Source: Xestospongia bergquistia
Taxonomy: Eukaryota > Porifera > Demospongiae > Haplosclerida > Petrosiidae
Assembly (NCBI GenBank): GCA_963965975.1
Contig: OZ014415.1
Location: 811,001-875,000 of the forward strand
Direction of reading: 5' to 3'
Length of the DNA stretch: 64,000 nucleotides
Numbering within the stretch: position 1 is the first letter of the stretch; each line of letters starts with the position of its first letter. A program made the position numbers and the translations under genes. A model generated the notes under the pieces. It saw only the letters and a list, made by a program, of their open reading frames with translations. It was not told the DNA's origin and did no database searches. This document shows positions 55,501 to 64,000 of the stretch, piece by piece.

Positions 55501-55914
55501 TTAGTCTAATCTTGTTAATATCATTTAATAGTTAATATGTATCTATATATCTACTTTATCAATCCAGTCTACTATTTATTTATCTATCCATTCATCCATG
55601 TATTCTATTCACCTATAAGCCATCCATCCATCCATCCAACCATCATTTATTTATTAATATTGTATATACTCTATTGTTAGTGAATAATGGATTGTAGGAT
55701 CTTCAGCCATTAGAATACAAATCATGTTCTCTTTATGATGTTTTAGCAAAAAACCTTGAAAGAGGTCTAGGAAAGAAAAGGGTGTGGCCATTACAACACG
55801 TGTTATGGGCGTGGCCATTATATTAACTGATTTTTGCATTATTTTAGTTCTACGAAAGATATTGTAATAGTTACCTTTAATTTGTCGATCAGACTCTTTA
55901 GAAGAAACAGCCAT
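51280..55914 (-). CDS. MCM9: DNA helicase MCM9
   Basis: MCM-family AAA+ helicase that works with MCM8 in homologous recombination repair. The start is at 55914 ([13 protein letters not shown]), then [15 protein letters not shown] (55766-55670). An OB-fold region has [11 protein letters not shown]. The zinc finger CHKCHQTF ... CPEKGC (about 55020-54790) is split by introns. [15 protein letters not shown] and RQRWKPL follow, then [13 protein letters not shown]. Walker A GDPGTGKSQ is split by an intron; its acceptor must be GTATTAG near 53070. Then come [20 protein letters not shown], Walker B GLCCIDEFN (split, about 52780-52845), [11 protein letters not shown] and the arginine-finger text SPLLSRFD. 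The C-terminal [16 protein letters not shown] is distinctive of MCM9. It ends LFDENFEF at 51280. The tail is much shorter than in human MCM9. About 20 small exons are inferred. A MULE sits in the intron after the second zinc-finger half. Confidence 0.93.
51811..51841 (-). repeat. (CT)n tract before an MCM9 acceptor
   Basis: (GA)n plus a G10 run on plus; on the MCM9 sense strand (CT)n lies just before the acceptor GTTTCAG. Confidence 0.9.
52448..52534 (-). repeat. (CT)n tract before an MCM9 acceptor
   Basis: About 85 bp (GA)n on plus; on the sense strand (CT)n ends in CTCTCAG, the acceptor of the exon with the arginine finger. Confidence 0.93.
53959..54779. mobile_element. MULE-like DNA transposon with about 68-bp inverted ends (element 53967-54771)
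   Basis: The target duplication TTATCAAC lies at 53959-53966 and 54772-54779. The element of 805 bp starts GAGTTAGTCCCATTTCGCCT and ends with its inverted counterpart. Both ends share TACTCCCATTTCGCCTACTA and ACCAGTGCCATTTTG. The terminal inverted repeats are about 68 bp with only a few mismatches. Long terminal inverted repeats, an 8-bp duplication and a MULE-type transposase fragment fit a nonautonomous Mutator-like element. It lies in an MCM9 intron and has not disrupted coding. Confidence 0.9.
54230..54595 (+). pseudogene. MULE transposase C-terminal fragment
   Basis: A 121-codon frame inside the transposon, antisense to MCM9. [15 protein letters not shown] followed by [15 protein letters not shown] resembles the conserved C-terminal segment of MULE transposases. 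The N-terminal part and catalytic DDE core are absent, so it cannot be an active transposase by itself. Confidence 0.75.
54843..54882 (-). repeat. (CT)n tract before an MCM9 acceptor
   Basis: (GA)n with a G run on plus; on the sense strand pyrimidines run into CTCACAG, the acceptor of the exon encoding CPEKGC. Confidence 0.9.
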
Positions 55915-56012
55915 TTCTTTTAAACCTAAAAATACTTATATTCTATACTATAGGACTGGCAACGGGCGGTAACTTGGAATTTTAACCCAGTCAGCTGACC
56001 ACGTGGATCCTC
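55915..56012. promoter_or_regulatory. Bidirectional promoter, MCM9 / plus-strand gene
   Basis: Only 98 bp separate two divergent ATGs. The interval holds CAGCTG (55992-55997) and a CACGTG E-box (56000-56005), and is more GC-rich than the surroundings (AACGGGCGGTAACTTGG). The promoter role is inferred from position. Confidence 0.6.
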
Positions 56013-57030
56013 ATGGCATCAACAGTTGATATTGATTGTGCTGACAGTCCACCTGGCTCGCCATCAAAACGTAGGAGATCAAATCCTCACAAAGAGATGA
56101 TGAGTTGGGCTATAAAATACCCTCAAATAATGGCACGAGTTAAGAAAAGGTCCGAGCAACAATTACCATTAGAAGACCCCGCCCACCATCTCTCTGAGGA
56201 CAGTAGTGAAGAAGATCCTTTTTCCACATATGATCCTCGTCTTGCTGTTGGCATTGAAGCATTTGGTTTGTTTTAAAGACAAAATATATTTTGTCGGCAT
56301 TTATAATTTTAGTCCCTAAATTTGTCTGCTATTTTTAATTTTACAGATAATCCATACATGGAAATATTTAATGTTGCCATGGCAACTGCAGGTATGCATG
56401 ATATGAAAAGACTGACAAGTGATGAATACTTGAGGTTTGGAATTATAGGATCCAAATATTGAGTTTTCTTAATGGACGCAGGTATAGCCAGCTATCAGAG
56501 CCTCTGATGTATGTTGATACAGATGGCAGCATAGATGAAGAAGATGAGATGGTTACAAAGGAAGAAAATGAACAAGAGGATGTTATTATGGAAGTAAAAG
56601 AAGTCGTAAGTTTACTTTTCTTGCTCTAATAGACTATGATTAAATTGTATTAACATCAAAACTTGTACTCTGAAGTAAGGACACTTTTAATGTAGAATTG
56701 TTAGATCTTAGAAATGTTTAGCATAGAAGTATCCTCAACACAGAGGTTAAGTATTAGTTTGGGACTAGAACGAGTGTTTTGAATAAAAAGAGGCTGTAAT
56801 TACAACAGAGTATCATTTTCATATACAAAATTACTTCATTCTTTCAAACACAGTCCATCTCTTTGATAAAGAAGATTCCAGTACGTACTTATCCTACAAA
56901 AGTAGTCAGCAGAATAACACATGAATGTCAGTCATCACAAGAAGAGACAACCAACTTACCTCCTTCAAGTGAACAATTCATAGACCAAATTATAGAGAAT
57001 AAAATAGTTAAATGGAGCAAAGAAGGGTAA
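56013..57030 (+). CDS. Unrecognised small acidic nuclear-type protein
   Basis: Exons 56013-56265, 56347-56434, 56482-56605 and 56854-57030 join in frame to 213 aa ending at TAA. Visible features are a short basic stretch, SPSKRRRSNPHK (about residues 16-27), which may act as a nuclear localisation signal; MMSWAIKYPQIMARVKKR; a Ser/Glu/Asp patch (SEDSSEEDPF); LAVGIEAFDNPYMEIFNVAM; and an acidic stretch, DEEDEMVTKEENEQED. There are no membrane segments, signal peptide or known catalytic motif. I do not recognise the family. The head-to-head arrangement with MCM9 suggests a housekeeping or nuclear gene but says nothing definite. The stop could be avoided by splicing at GAAGG|GTAAG, but no convincing next exon is seen. 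Confidence 0.7.
56695..56806 (+). repeat. Single diverged copy of the 58-bp repeat family
   Basis: In the third intron of the 56013 gene: TTAGATCTTAGAAATG, GAAGTATCCTCAACACAGAG and GTATTAGTTTGGGACTAGAA, in the same order as the satellite unit, with the same left flank word as the copy at 9515. Confidence 0.7.
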
Positions 57031-57495
57031 GAAAATTGTAATGGTAATGTTTTATTTCTCTCTTGTTACAATAATTGTTAAGAAAACTAAACCATCTTAC
57101 AAAGACACAATGTGAGGTATTAACTCATCAACTCAAACATGAGACAAAAGTATTTCTAACTTTGCAAATTGAAGGACATATTTCTGCAAAAGATTTTGTA
57201 TAATCATCATTAATTGTATATTATAACACTCTCTTAGTTTCCAATCTCCTTTAATTCTCAATTTTAATTTAACACAACAACTACCATTAAAATTTTATAA
57301 TAGTTAATACAATTTTGTTTCATAATTTATATTCAAATAACATCTAATAACTATGGACAATTACTTAATATATCAGGGATGGGGTCATCCCTGCGCAAGT
57401 TTTAATATGAAAACTCACGACACACAAAAGCAAGGATCATATCAGACCCAAGATATGTTAACAAAAAATAAACTTATAACTAACTCATTTTTAGC
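57031..57495. other. Convergent 3' intergenic region
   Basis: 465 bp between two stop codons on opposite strands. It is AT-rich. The only structured element is CAGGGATG-GGGT-CATCCCTG (57374-57393), a perfect 8-bp stem with a 4-nt loop. No gene is seen. Confidence 0.55.
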
Positions 57496-60400
57496 TCATG
57501 GTTTAGTTGTAGGTGGAAAATAAGGAGACGTTGGCGATGGGAGAGGTACAGCAGACGAGGGAACACCTGGATACATTAGTGGTGTATACCAATAAGGATA
57601 ATTAATGGGGACAGGTCCAATTGGAAGAGAAGTGTTAGATTGTGGTGGCGAAGCTTGAGGTGGTGTATTACCATGGTGACCATAAGAATAAGGCAAAGGG
57701 AATGAGTATCCGTGGGAAACAGCTGAAAGAGGCTGACCTCGTGGTTGAGACCCAGCTTGTTGCAAATAATAAAGGGGTGGAACATTGGGAGGAGTGTTGC
57801 CATGGGCAACAGGAGGACTTGCACTGACATATCCTGGGATATGTTGAGAAGGTAATGGGAAAAAAGAACCATGTGTCGAAGTACTACCAGGACTTATTCC
57901 ATATGGTACATGCGAAGGAGGAGATTGGACAGGATAAGGGTGAACACTGGGAGGTGTGGCATTTCGTATGAAATTCATATTAGCAGGATAGTGAGTTGGA
58001 GAAGGCATTGGAAGTAATGGTGTCTTGAATGGTGGACTAGACATGTTGGGAGGAAATAAACTATACGAGTTTTCTTGTCGGCTAGGAACTGGAATTGGGT
58101 TACTACCCATGATGGGTTTTCTTCCTGTTTTCAGATGATGAGCACCAGTTGGTTCCTGACTGGTTTGTTTTACTGGCTGAGTATTTCTTTTAGTATTAAG
58201 TTCTTTGTCTTTAGTAGAAGGTACTATATTTTTAGTTTCATCAGTTGACAATTTACTAACATCAGTAACATTCTTTTTAGTAGAGATGTAACTGACATCA
58301 GTTGAAATTATTTCATCATCATCTTGTAGATCAGAGCGAAGTTCAGCTAAATGATATGAAAACTTTATTTATTGATATAACGGGTTAAAAAAATATTTGT
58401 GTTCAAAATGTTATTTTAACTCTTCTTTAACCAGAAATAATATAAATTTTATATAATTTGTAAATAAACACACCTTTTTTTTCAGCTGTAGCAGCAGCTG
58501 TCTTTCTTGCTCGTTCTTCCTTTTCCATCTTCTTTAACATATCACTAACCACTGACACCATTTTACGATCCTGTGGTGTACTACCTTTGGAATAGGCCTT
58601 AGCACGAAGTTGTTGCTTCAATTTACGAAGTTCCTCTAATGATTCACCTGTCTGCTCAGCAATGTAGGCTCGAATTTGAGATCGCGTGAGTTCTGAAAGT
58701 AGCAAAAAATAGCACAACATTAACATTATTAATACTAAAAGACTGTGAAGTTTCTACAGTGAATATTATGATTTAAGAATGCACCTTTTAAATTAAAGAC
58801 ACTTATTCTAGTCCCATACTAATACTTTAGTGTATTATACAACCTCTATATTGAGGACACTTGTTCTAGTCCCATACTAATACTTTAGTGTATTATACAA
58901 CCTCTATATTGAGGACACTTGTTCTAGTCCCATACTAATACTTTAGTGTATTACACAACCTCTATATTGAGGACACTTGTTCTAGTCCCATACTAATACT
59001 TTAGTGTATTATACAACCTCTATATTGAGGACACTTGTTCTAGTCCCATACTAATACTTTAGTGTATTATACAACCTCTATATTGAGGACACTTGTTCTA
59101 GTCCCATACTAATACTTTAGTGTATTACACAACCTCTATATTGAGGACACTTGTTCTAGTCCCATACTAATACTTTAGTGTATTATACAACCTCTATATT
59201 GAGGACACTTGTTCTAGTCCCATACTAATACTTTAGTGCATTATACAACTTCTATATTGAGGACACTTGTTCTAGTCCCATACTAATACTTTAGTGTATT
59301 ATATAACCTCTACATTGAGGACACTTGTACTAGTCCCATACTAATACTTTAGTGTATTATACAACCTCTATATTGAGGACATCTCTAAGGACAGTTTCCA
59401 TGATCTCAATTATACATTATAGAAAGGCTTTTAATTCTAACTAACATTATTACCATTACGAGAGGGTGTGGCCTTCACCCCCGAACTGGGCTTAGTGGTC
59501 GTTACACTATCTGCTTGTGGCTGTTTCTTATCCAAAATTTCAGTCACTGTTTCTTTAGTAACTGGTTTATCCTGTTCAACAGGTTTTTCAGGTTCTGTGT
59601 CTATTTTATACAAAAAGCAGACAATCAACGTTAACATAACTCTTTGTAATATAATTATATATAATTTTAATTCATTAATTTAGATAATTAAGACACTTAA
59701 AAAACTATTATATTATTAATTAATTTAATAAAATTTTTGACCAAATATAGGTAACCATAGTTACTGTGGGAAAATCCCTAAATGAACACTCATGTACATA
59801 CATGTAGTGCTATGTGACCAGTTTGTATATTGAAATAAATAACACAATCATTGGTCTTCCTAATTACCATATTTGGTAAATACTCTCTAATAACAACTAC
59901 AGCTATAGAAGTATTTGTTTGAAAGGTTTCCACACACAACTAATGTAGTTTTAACAACATTATATCTACTTACCAGATACTGTTACTAATGTTGAACTGT
60001 CTATATCATCTAATGTATCTTCATTATTTACAATTTTATCAGATATAGATTGTAATGGTAGTTGAATAGTTTTGGAGGTCTCAATTTCTAACAAAAAAAA
60101 TAAATCATTCAACTTTTTTTTGTTGCAGTATGTGTGTGTGTTACACAACTTAGTATGAACTTACTGGGACATTCATTAGCACGATGACCTCTACGATTAC
60201 ATTTATCACAAATTATAAATTTAGGTGCTTTAAAGTCACCGCACAACACACTAGAATCCATAAGATCCTCCTTAAAAAGAAAACATTACAATGTCTACTA
60301 CTGCCATTACTAATACAACAGTACTTACTATAACATTCCAGTGTTTTGATTTACTGTGATGATAGTAGGCCTTCTGAAATCTCATCAATATGTAAGTACG

Positions 60401-60966
60401 CACTATAACAGGAATAGAGTAACAGGAATGGAGTATGGAGTATTAGGAATCAAAATTCTCAATAAAAAACTTACTTCGACTTGATACAGCCTGTCCTAGA
60501 TTATGATCCAGATTAAAGGGATCTATAAGAGTCAAATGATAATCACATGACAATCACATGCTCATTAATTACCTTCTATAGCTACTGGTTTAGGACTCCA
60601 CCATTTTTCAAACTTAGTCAATGGTTCCAGCTGTCTCATAGTAACAACATGATGTGCCCAGTCAAAGTCTCTGGCATAGAATCTGTAGAAAGATTGTGTG
60701 ACAACAATATGACAGTCACATGACTAACTACATCTATCATGTGATTACCTTAAAAATCCTAACCAGAGTTGGCTAATACTCATATTATTTAGAAACCTTG
60801 GAGTCCAGGTTCTAAGCTAATAAAAAGTGTTAACAGATAATGGAGGTTGGGATAATTTACTAACCAAGTCTTCTCGGCTTTTGGGTTGAAAGAAATAGCA
60901 ATTCCATCCATCAATTGTTGGAGTATTATTTCTTCCATGATAGGGTAGCTATGTAAATGAATATAT

Positions 60967-61044
<78 letters not shown>

Positions 61045-62078
61045 ATCTACCTTTTGCAAAACAGGTAATACTGGTATATTCAATTGTTGCAGATAATGTA
61101 TCAACATAATAATATAGGCATAAGAGGAGAGACTTCCAGATGCTGCATCACACATATCACAGGCCTAAAAATATAGAAGTACAATAATAAAATTTTATCA
61201 AATGAATTAAATGTAATAAAATTGTTTTTTCAATGTTCTGTAACAGTTAAAATAAGGCGTACTACATATGTACCTCATGTAAGGTTTGTTAAAATAATTG
61301 TTAAATATCTTCTAGTTTTATAGTTACCATGGGATAATCAGAACAAGAAAAAAATAAAGAACATTTTGTCATCCCTACTGGCTACCTAATTACAATTGTA
61401 TCATTAACACATGGGGTACCTTGGCAAAGGATTTCACAGCATATCCTAAAGGTCGAACTCTCTCATCGAGACTACAGTAAGTAGAGAGCATTTTTGTATT
61501 CTGCAGAGCAAGGCAATTCTCCAAACTAATGTCACCTTCAATATTCCTAGGGAGAAGAGAGAGAGAGAGCGAGGAAGAGAGGAGAAGAGGTTTTATCATA
61601 TTCCCGCAGACAACTGGAACATACCATTTTTTGATGTACATCTTTACAATAGGTACTCTTGCCGAGAGAATAGGTATCACATGACTATAATATGACGCTA
61701 AATAATGAAACATGAAAACTTGAATTAATAAAAACTTCAAAAAAACGTACAGTTCTTTCTCATAGCTTTAGCTAACTTCTCTATTATTTCTGACTTTTCA
61801 CACTATCATATAATTCAACTTAGTTATTTAATAAAAACCATTGAGTACCTCATATGTTTCATTCATTAGTAAACAAAGGTCTAGATCACTCTGACAATGA
61901 CCAAATCCATTAGCTGATGACCCAAATAATTCCAATGTTGCCTCTATCATTGAATCAATACAATATTATGTTATACAATGACTTACTTGGATAGAGCTTT
62001 CTCACATCTGATAAGATTTCATCTCTAATAATGGCTCTCTCCCTCTCTTCTCGTGGTAACAGCATCACCTCCTCTAAT

Positions 62079-62117
<39 letters not shown>

Positions 62118-62120
62118 AGG

Positions 62121-62207
<87 letters not shown>

Positions 62208-62230
62208 AGGGAGGGAGGGAGGGAGGGAGG

Positions 62231-62267
<37 letters not shown>

Positions 62268-63269
62268 AGGGAGGGAGGGAGAGAAGGAGGGAGGGAGGGA
62301 GAGAGAGAGAGAGAGACTAAAAAAATCATTAAATTGCTCATTTTTTTCTTACTCATATAATTAATCAAGACATCATCAATTTCCTTCAAATATTTTACTG
62401 GAGGTGGAGGTGCCTCACGATGCAATTTAGGGACATTCTCATCAGGACATTTCTAATAAAAACACACACATTTCACAACAAGACATAATTAATTAAGATA
62501 CTTACTACAGCAGTATGCCTTGACTTCTTGCACAAGATACAAGCTGTAGGATAGATCTGAAAAGACAATACAAAAAATGTCAATACATCAAATGTATATA
62601 GTGAAATAGTCCATACTTCAATGTGAAATTAATACATATAGGTTCTAAGGTTGAACATTAGGGGTCTAGTTGATATTTCACATTGATGTATACACTTCCT
62701 GTAATATTAATGTACAGTTTGTACACATAGCATATTGTATAACAAATTGTATTGTAATATAAACTACCTTTCTTAAAGTTACTAAAGTGGTACTCTCAAT
62801 CCAACTATTTAACGGTGTCTCCTCTTTCACCTGGACACAAGCCAGAAGCTGACATAAAAATGTGATATCATTACTCTTTTTTCTCTTAGAAGCACGTTTC
62901 TCTGAGATAGGTTTTACACTGTCAACACTGTCGATGCTTTTCGCAAGATCTTCGGAACTACAGACATCTTCTGTTGACTCGTTTATACTTTCTACAGTGG
63001 TATCAGTCGTCATGGTGACATCATCCTCTGTGTCAAATACTTGCTCATCAAGTTTGTCTTCATGTATGTCACTATCTTCTTGATTCTGAGAGGTGTCTAC
63101 ATTTTCTTTGTTCATCTGCTGTTGTTTGTCTTCATGTTGTATGAGAGAGAGAAATGATGGTGTTATCTGGTCTTCATTGGGAGTTTTGACTATTAGCTCA
63201 CGTATTTTTTGAGTTACTTGAAGTACGTGAAGAAAAGTGTGTTTGAGACATGAAGTGAGGTACTCAAAT

Positions 63270-63316
<47 letters not shown>

Positions 63317-64000
63317 CACTAAAACAAGTATTTACTTCCACCTACTTTTATCACTTCCAGCTGCACGTGCTATATTACTTTTAGGAATAATAGGATCTAT
63401 AAACAATAACATTTAATAATTAATACCAAAACAAGGGACATACCTTCAACAGCCAATCTATTGCTGCCCCATCCTCTATCCTTCCTCAACAAAGGTTCAA
63501 ACTGTCTGATAGAGACAGCATGTTTGAATAAATTGAAGTCCAAAACATAGTACCTAAAAGTCAAGAGATAAAACAACGATAACACAGACCACACCCACTT
63601 TAATAATCCATATAAAAGTTCACCAAGAGACTGTTCATTCGTAGTTTGCCATTTTTGAGCAGCTGTCACTAGTAGACTCATGTCAAATTCGATTTCTCTG
63701 TCATCTTCAGTCGTTTTACTCATTGGGACCATTTCATGAAGAACAGGGAGGACAGGGGGTGTGGTATGTTGTAAGTAATGGATAACAAAGAGTATGAAAG
63801 TGACAGCTGGATAATGACCATCCATCTGATGATCTAATAGTAAAAACTGCAAAGAGAATGATACATCCATGCTGGGTCCTGTCATCAATATATTTATTGT
63901 CATACTGGGTCCTATTAATACATGTATTACCACATTGGGTCTTACCACTACATTTCAGATAGTATGTTTACTATAATATTGGGTCTTATCAATACATTTA
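57496..64000 (-). CDS. TUT4: Terminal uridylyltransferase TUT4/TUT7 type, partial
   Basis: Adds uridines to RNA 3' ends (pre-let-7, deadenylated mRNA) in the cytoplasm. The 5' end lies beyond the right edge. In order: part of an N-terminal PAP-associated module (PPVLPVLHEM, QSLGELLYGLL, FKHAVSIRQFEPLL; about 63920-63420); a Glu/Asp/Ser-rich linker (about 63250-62860); a CCHC knuckle CILCKKSRHTAVKC (about 62550-62445); and the catalytic domain with GSSANGFGHCQSDLDLCL (about 61950-61885) and EGDISLEN (about 61535), giving all three catalytic aspartates. Then come SGSLSSYAYIIMLIHYLQQ, PTIDGWNCYFF, LWLGFLRFYARDFDW and VAIEDPFNLDHNLG, a second knuckle CDKCNRRGHRANEC (about 60215-60170), a coiled Lys/Glu region and a Pro-rich tail ending at 57496. 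This is the TUT4/TUT7 domain order with one fewer C-terminal knuckle. TUT4 and TUT7 cannot be separated. Confidence 0.92.
58806..59383. repeat. Inverted 58-bp array, about 10 units, in a TUT intron
   Basis: Reverse complement of the RTK1 satellite: CTAGTCCCATACTAATACTT, TAGTGTATTATACAACCTCT, ATATTGAGGACACTTGTT. Units are highly uniform. It fills an intron between the exons near 58692 and 59454. Confidence 0.97.
60969..61042 (-). repeat. (GA)n(CA)n compound microsatellite, TUT intron
   Basis: (GA)n followed by (CA)n on plus. On the TUT sense strand this is (TG)n then (CT)n, shortly before the acceptor TTTACATAG. Confidence 0.93.
61549..61588 (-). repeat. Short (CT)n tract before a TUT acceptor
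   Basis: AGAGGAGAAG/GAGAGAGA on plus; on the sense strand pyrimidine-rich and ending in CTCCCTAG, the acceptor of the exon starting GAATATTGAAGG. Confidence 0.85.
62081..62316 (-). repeat. Long (CT)n/(CCCT)n tract, TUT intron
   Basis: About 235 bp of (GA)n, (GGGA)n and a G10 run on plus, the longest polypurine tract in the window. On the TUT sense strand it ends near the acceptor TAATTAGAG. Open frames across it (Arg-Glu repeats) are repeat-derived. Confidence 0.95.
63270..63315 (-). repeat. (CT)n tract before a TUT acceptor
   Basis: (GA)n on plus; on the sense strand (CT)n ends in CTCTCAG immediately before the exon starting TATTTGAGTACCTC. Confidence 0.93.

Noticed and set aside
57576..57872. 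Alternative minus-strand frame in the TUT Pro-rich tail
   Set aside because: A shifted-frame shadow of the Pro-rich C-terminal exon, which has the better start-to-stop continuity and matches the TUT4/7 tail type.

Overview
This is eukaryotic nuclear DNA. It is AT-rich and carries spliced genes with very short introns (often 45-100 bp), tight gene spacing and head-to-head gene pairs. The gene set is metazoan: an axonemal dynein heavy chain, a DAXX-type histone chaperone and receptor tyrosine kinases. Compactness, close similarity to vertebrate proteins and duplicated orphan RTKs suggest a demosponge, perhaps Amphimedon-like. The phylum is an inference; no lineage marker was tested.

Layout. 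(1) 1-5339, minus: transportin-1 (TNPO1), C-terminus beyond the left edge. (2) A 344-bp bidirectional promoter. (3) 5684-7376, plus: YIPF1/YIPF2-type Golgi protein. (4) 7785-25498, plus: complete outer-arm dynein heavy chain of the DNAH5/DNAH8 type, about 50 exons. (5) 25685-26802, plus: DAXX-like histone chaperone. (6) 27047-41001, minus: RTK copy 1 (RTK1), whose fifth intron holds a 7.5-kb satellite of about 130 copies of a 58-bp unit. (7) 41077-43720: debris, consisting of a relic of a third RTK copy, a short array of the same unit and a decayed hAT transposon. (8) 43727-44632: broken DAXX copy. (9) 44836-50964, minus: RTK copy 2 (RTK2), with only two repeat units in the matching intron. 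(10) 51280-55914, minus: MCM9, with a MULE-type transposon in one intron. (11) 56013-57030, plus: unrecognised small acidic protein, head-to-head with MCM9. (12) 57496-64000, minus: TUT4/TUT7-type terminal uridylyltransferase, 5' end beyond the right edge, with an inverted array of the same 58-bp unit in an intron.

DAXX and RTK were duplicated together. The two units let each serve as a comparison for the other. RTK1 gained a huge satellite, a 573-bp insertion with a 16-bp target duplication and a nested small element, and a 7-bp indel that changes the C-terminal tail. RTK2 kept compact introns, but its DAXX neighbour is dead. The other genes are ordinary housekeeping or ciliary genes with no shared pathway visible. 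The least ordinary biology lies in repeats: the 58-bp family in introns of several genes, a TNPO1 intron minisatellite made of 5'-splice-site-like units, and intronic (CT)n tracts that all lie on the sense strand, many directly before splice acceptors.

All exon boundaries were read by eye from GT/AG signals, reading frame and remembered family sequences. No alignment or search was run.
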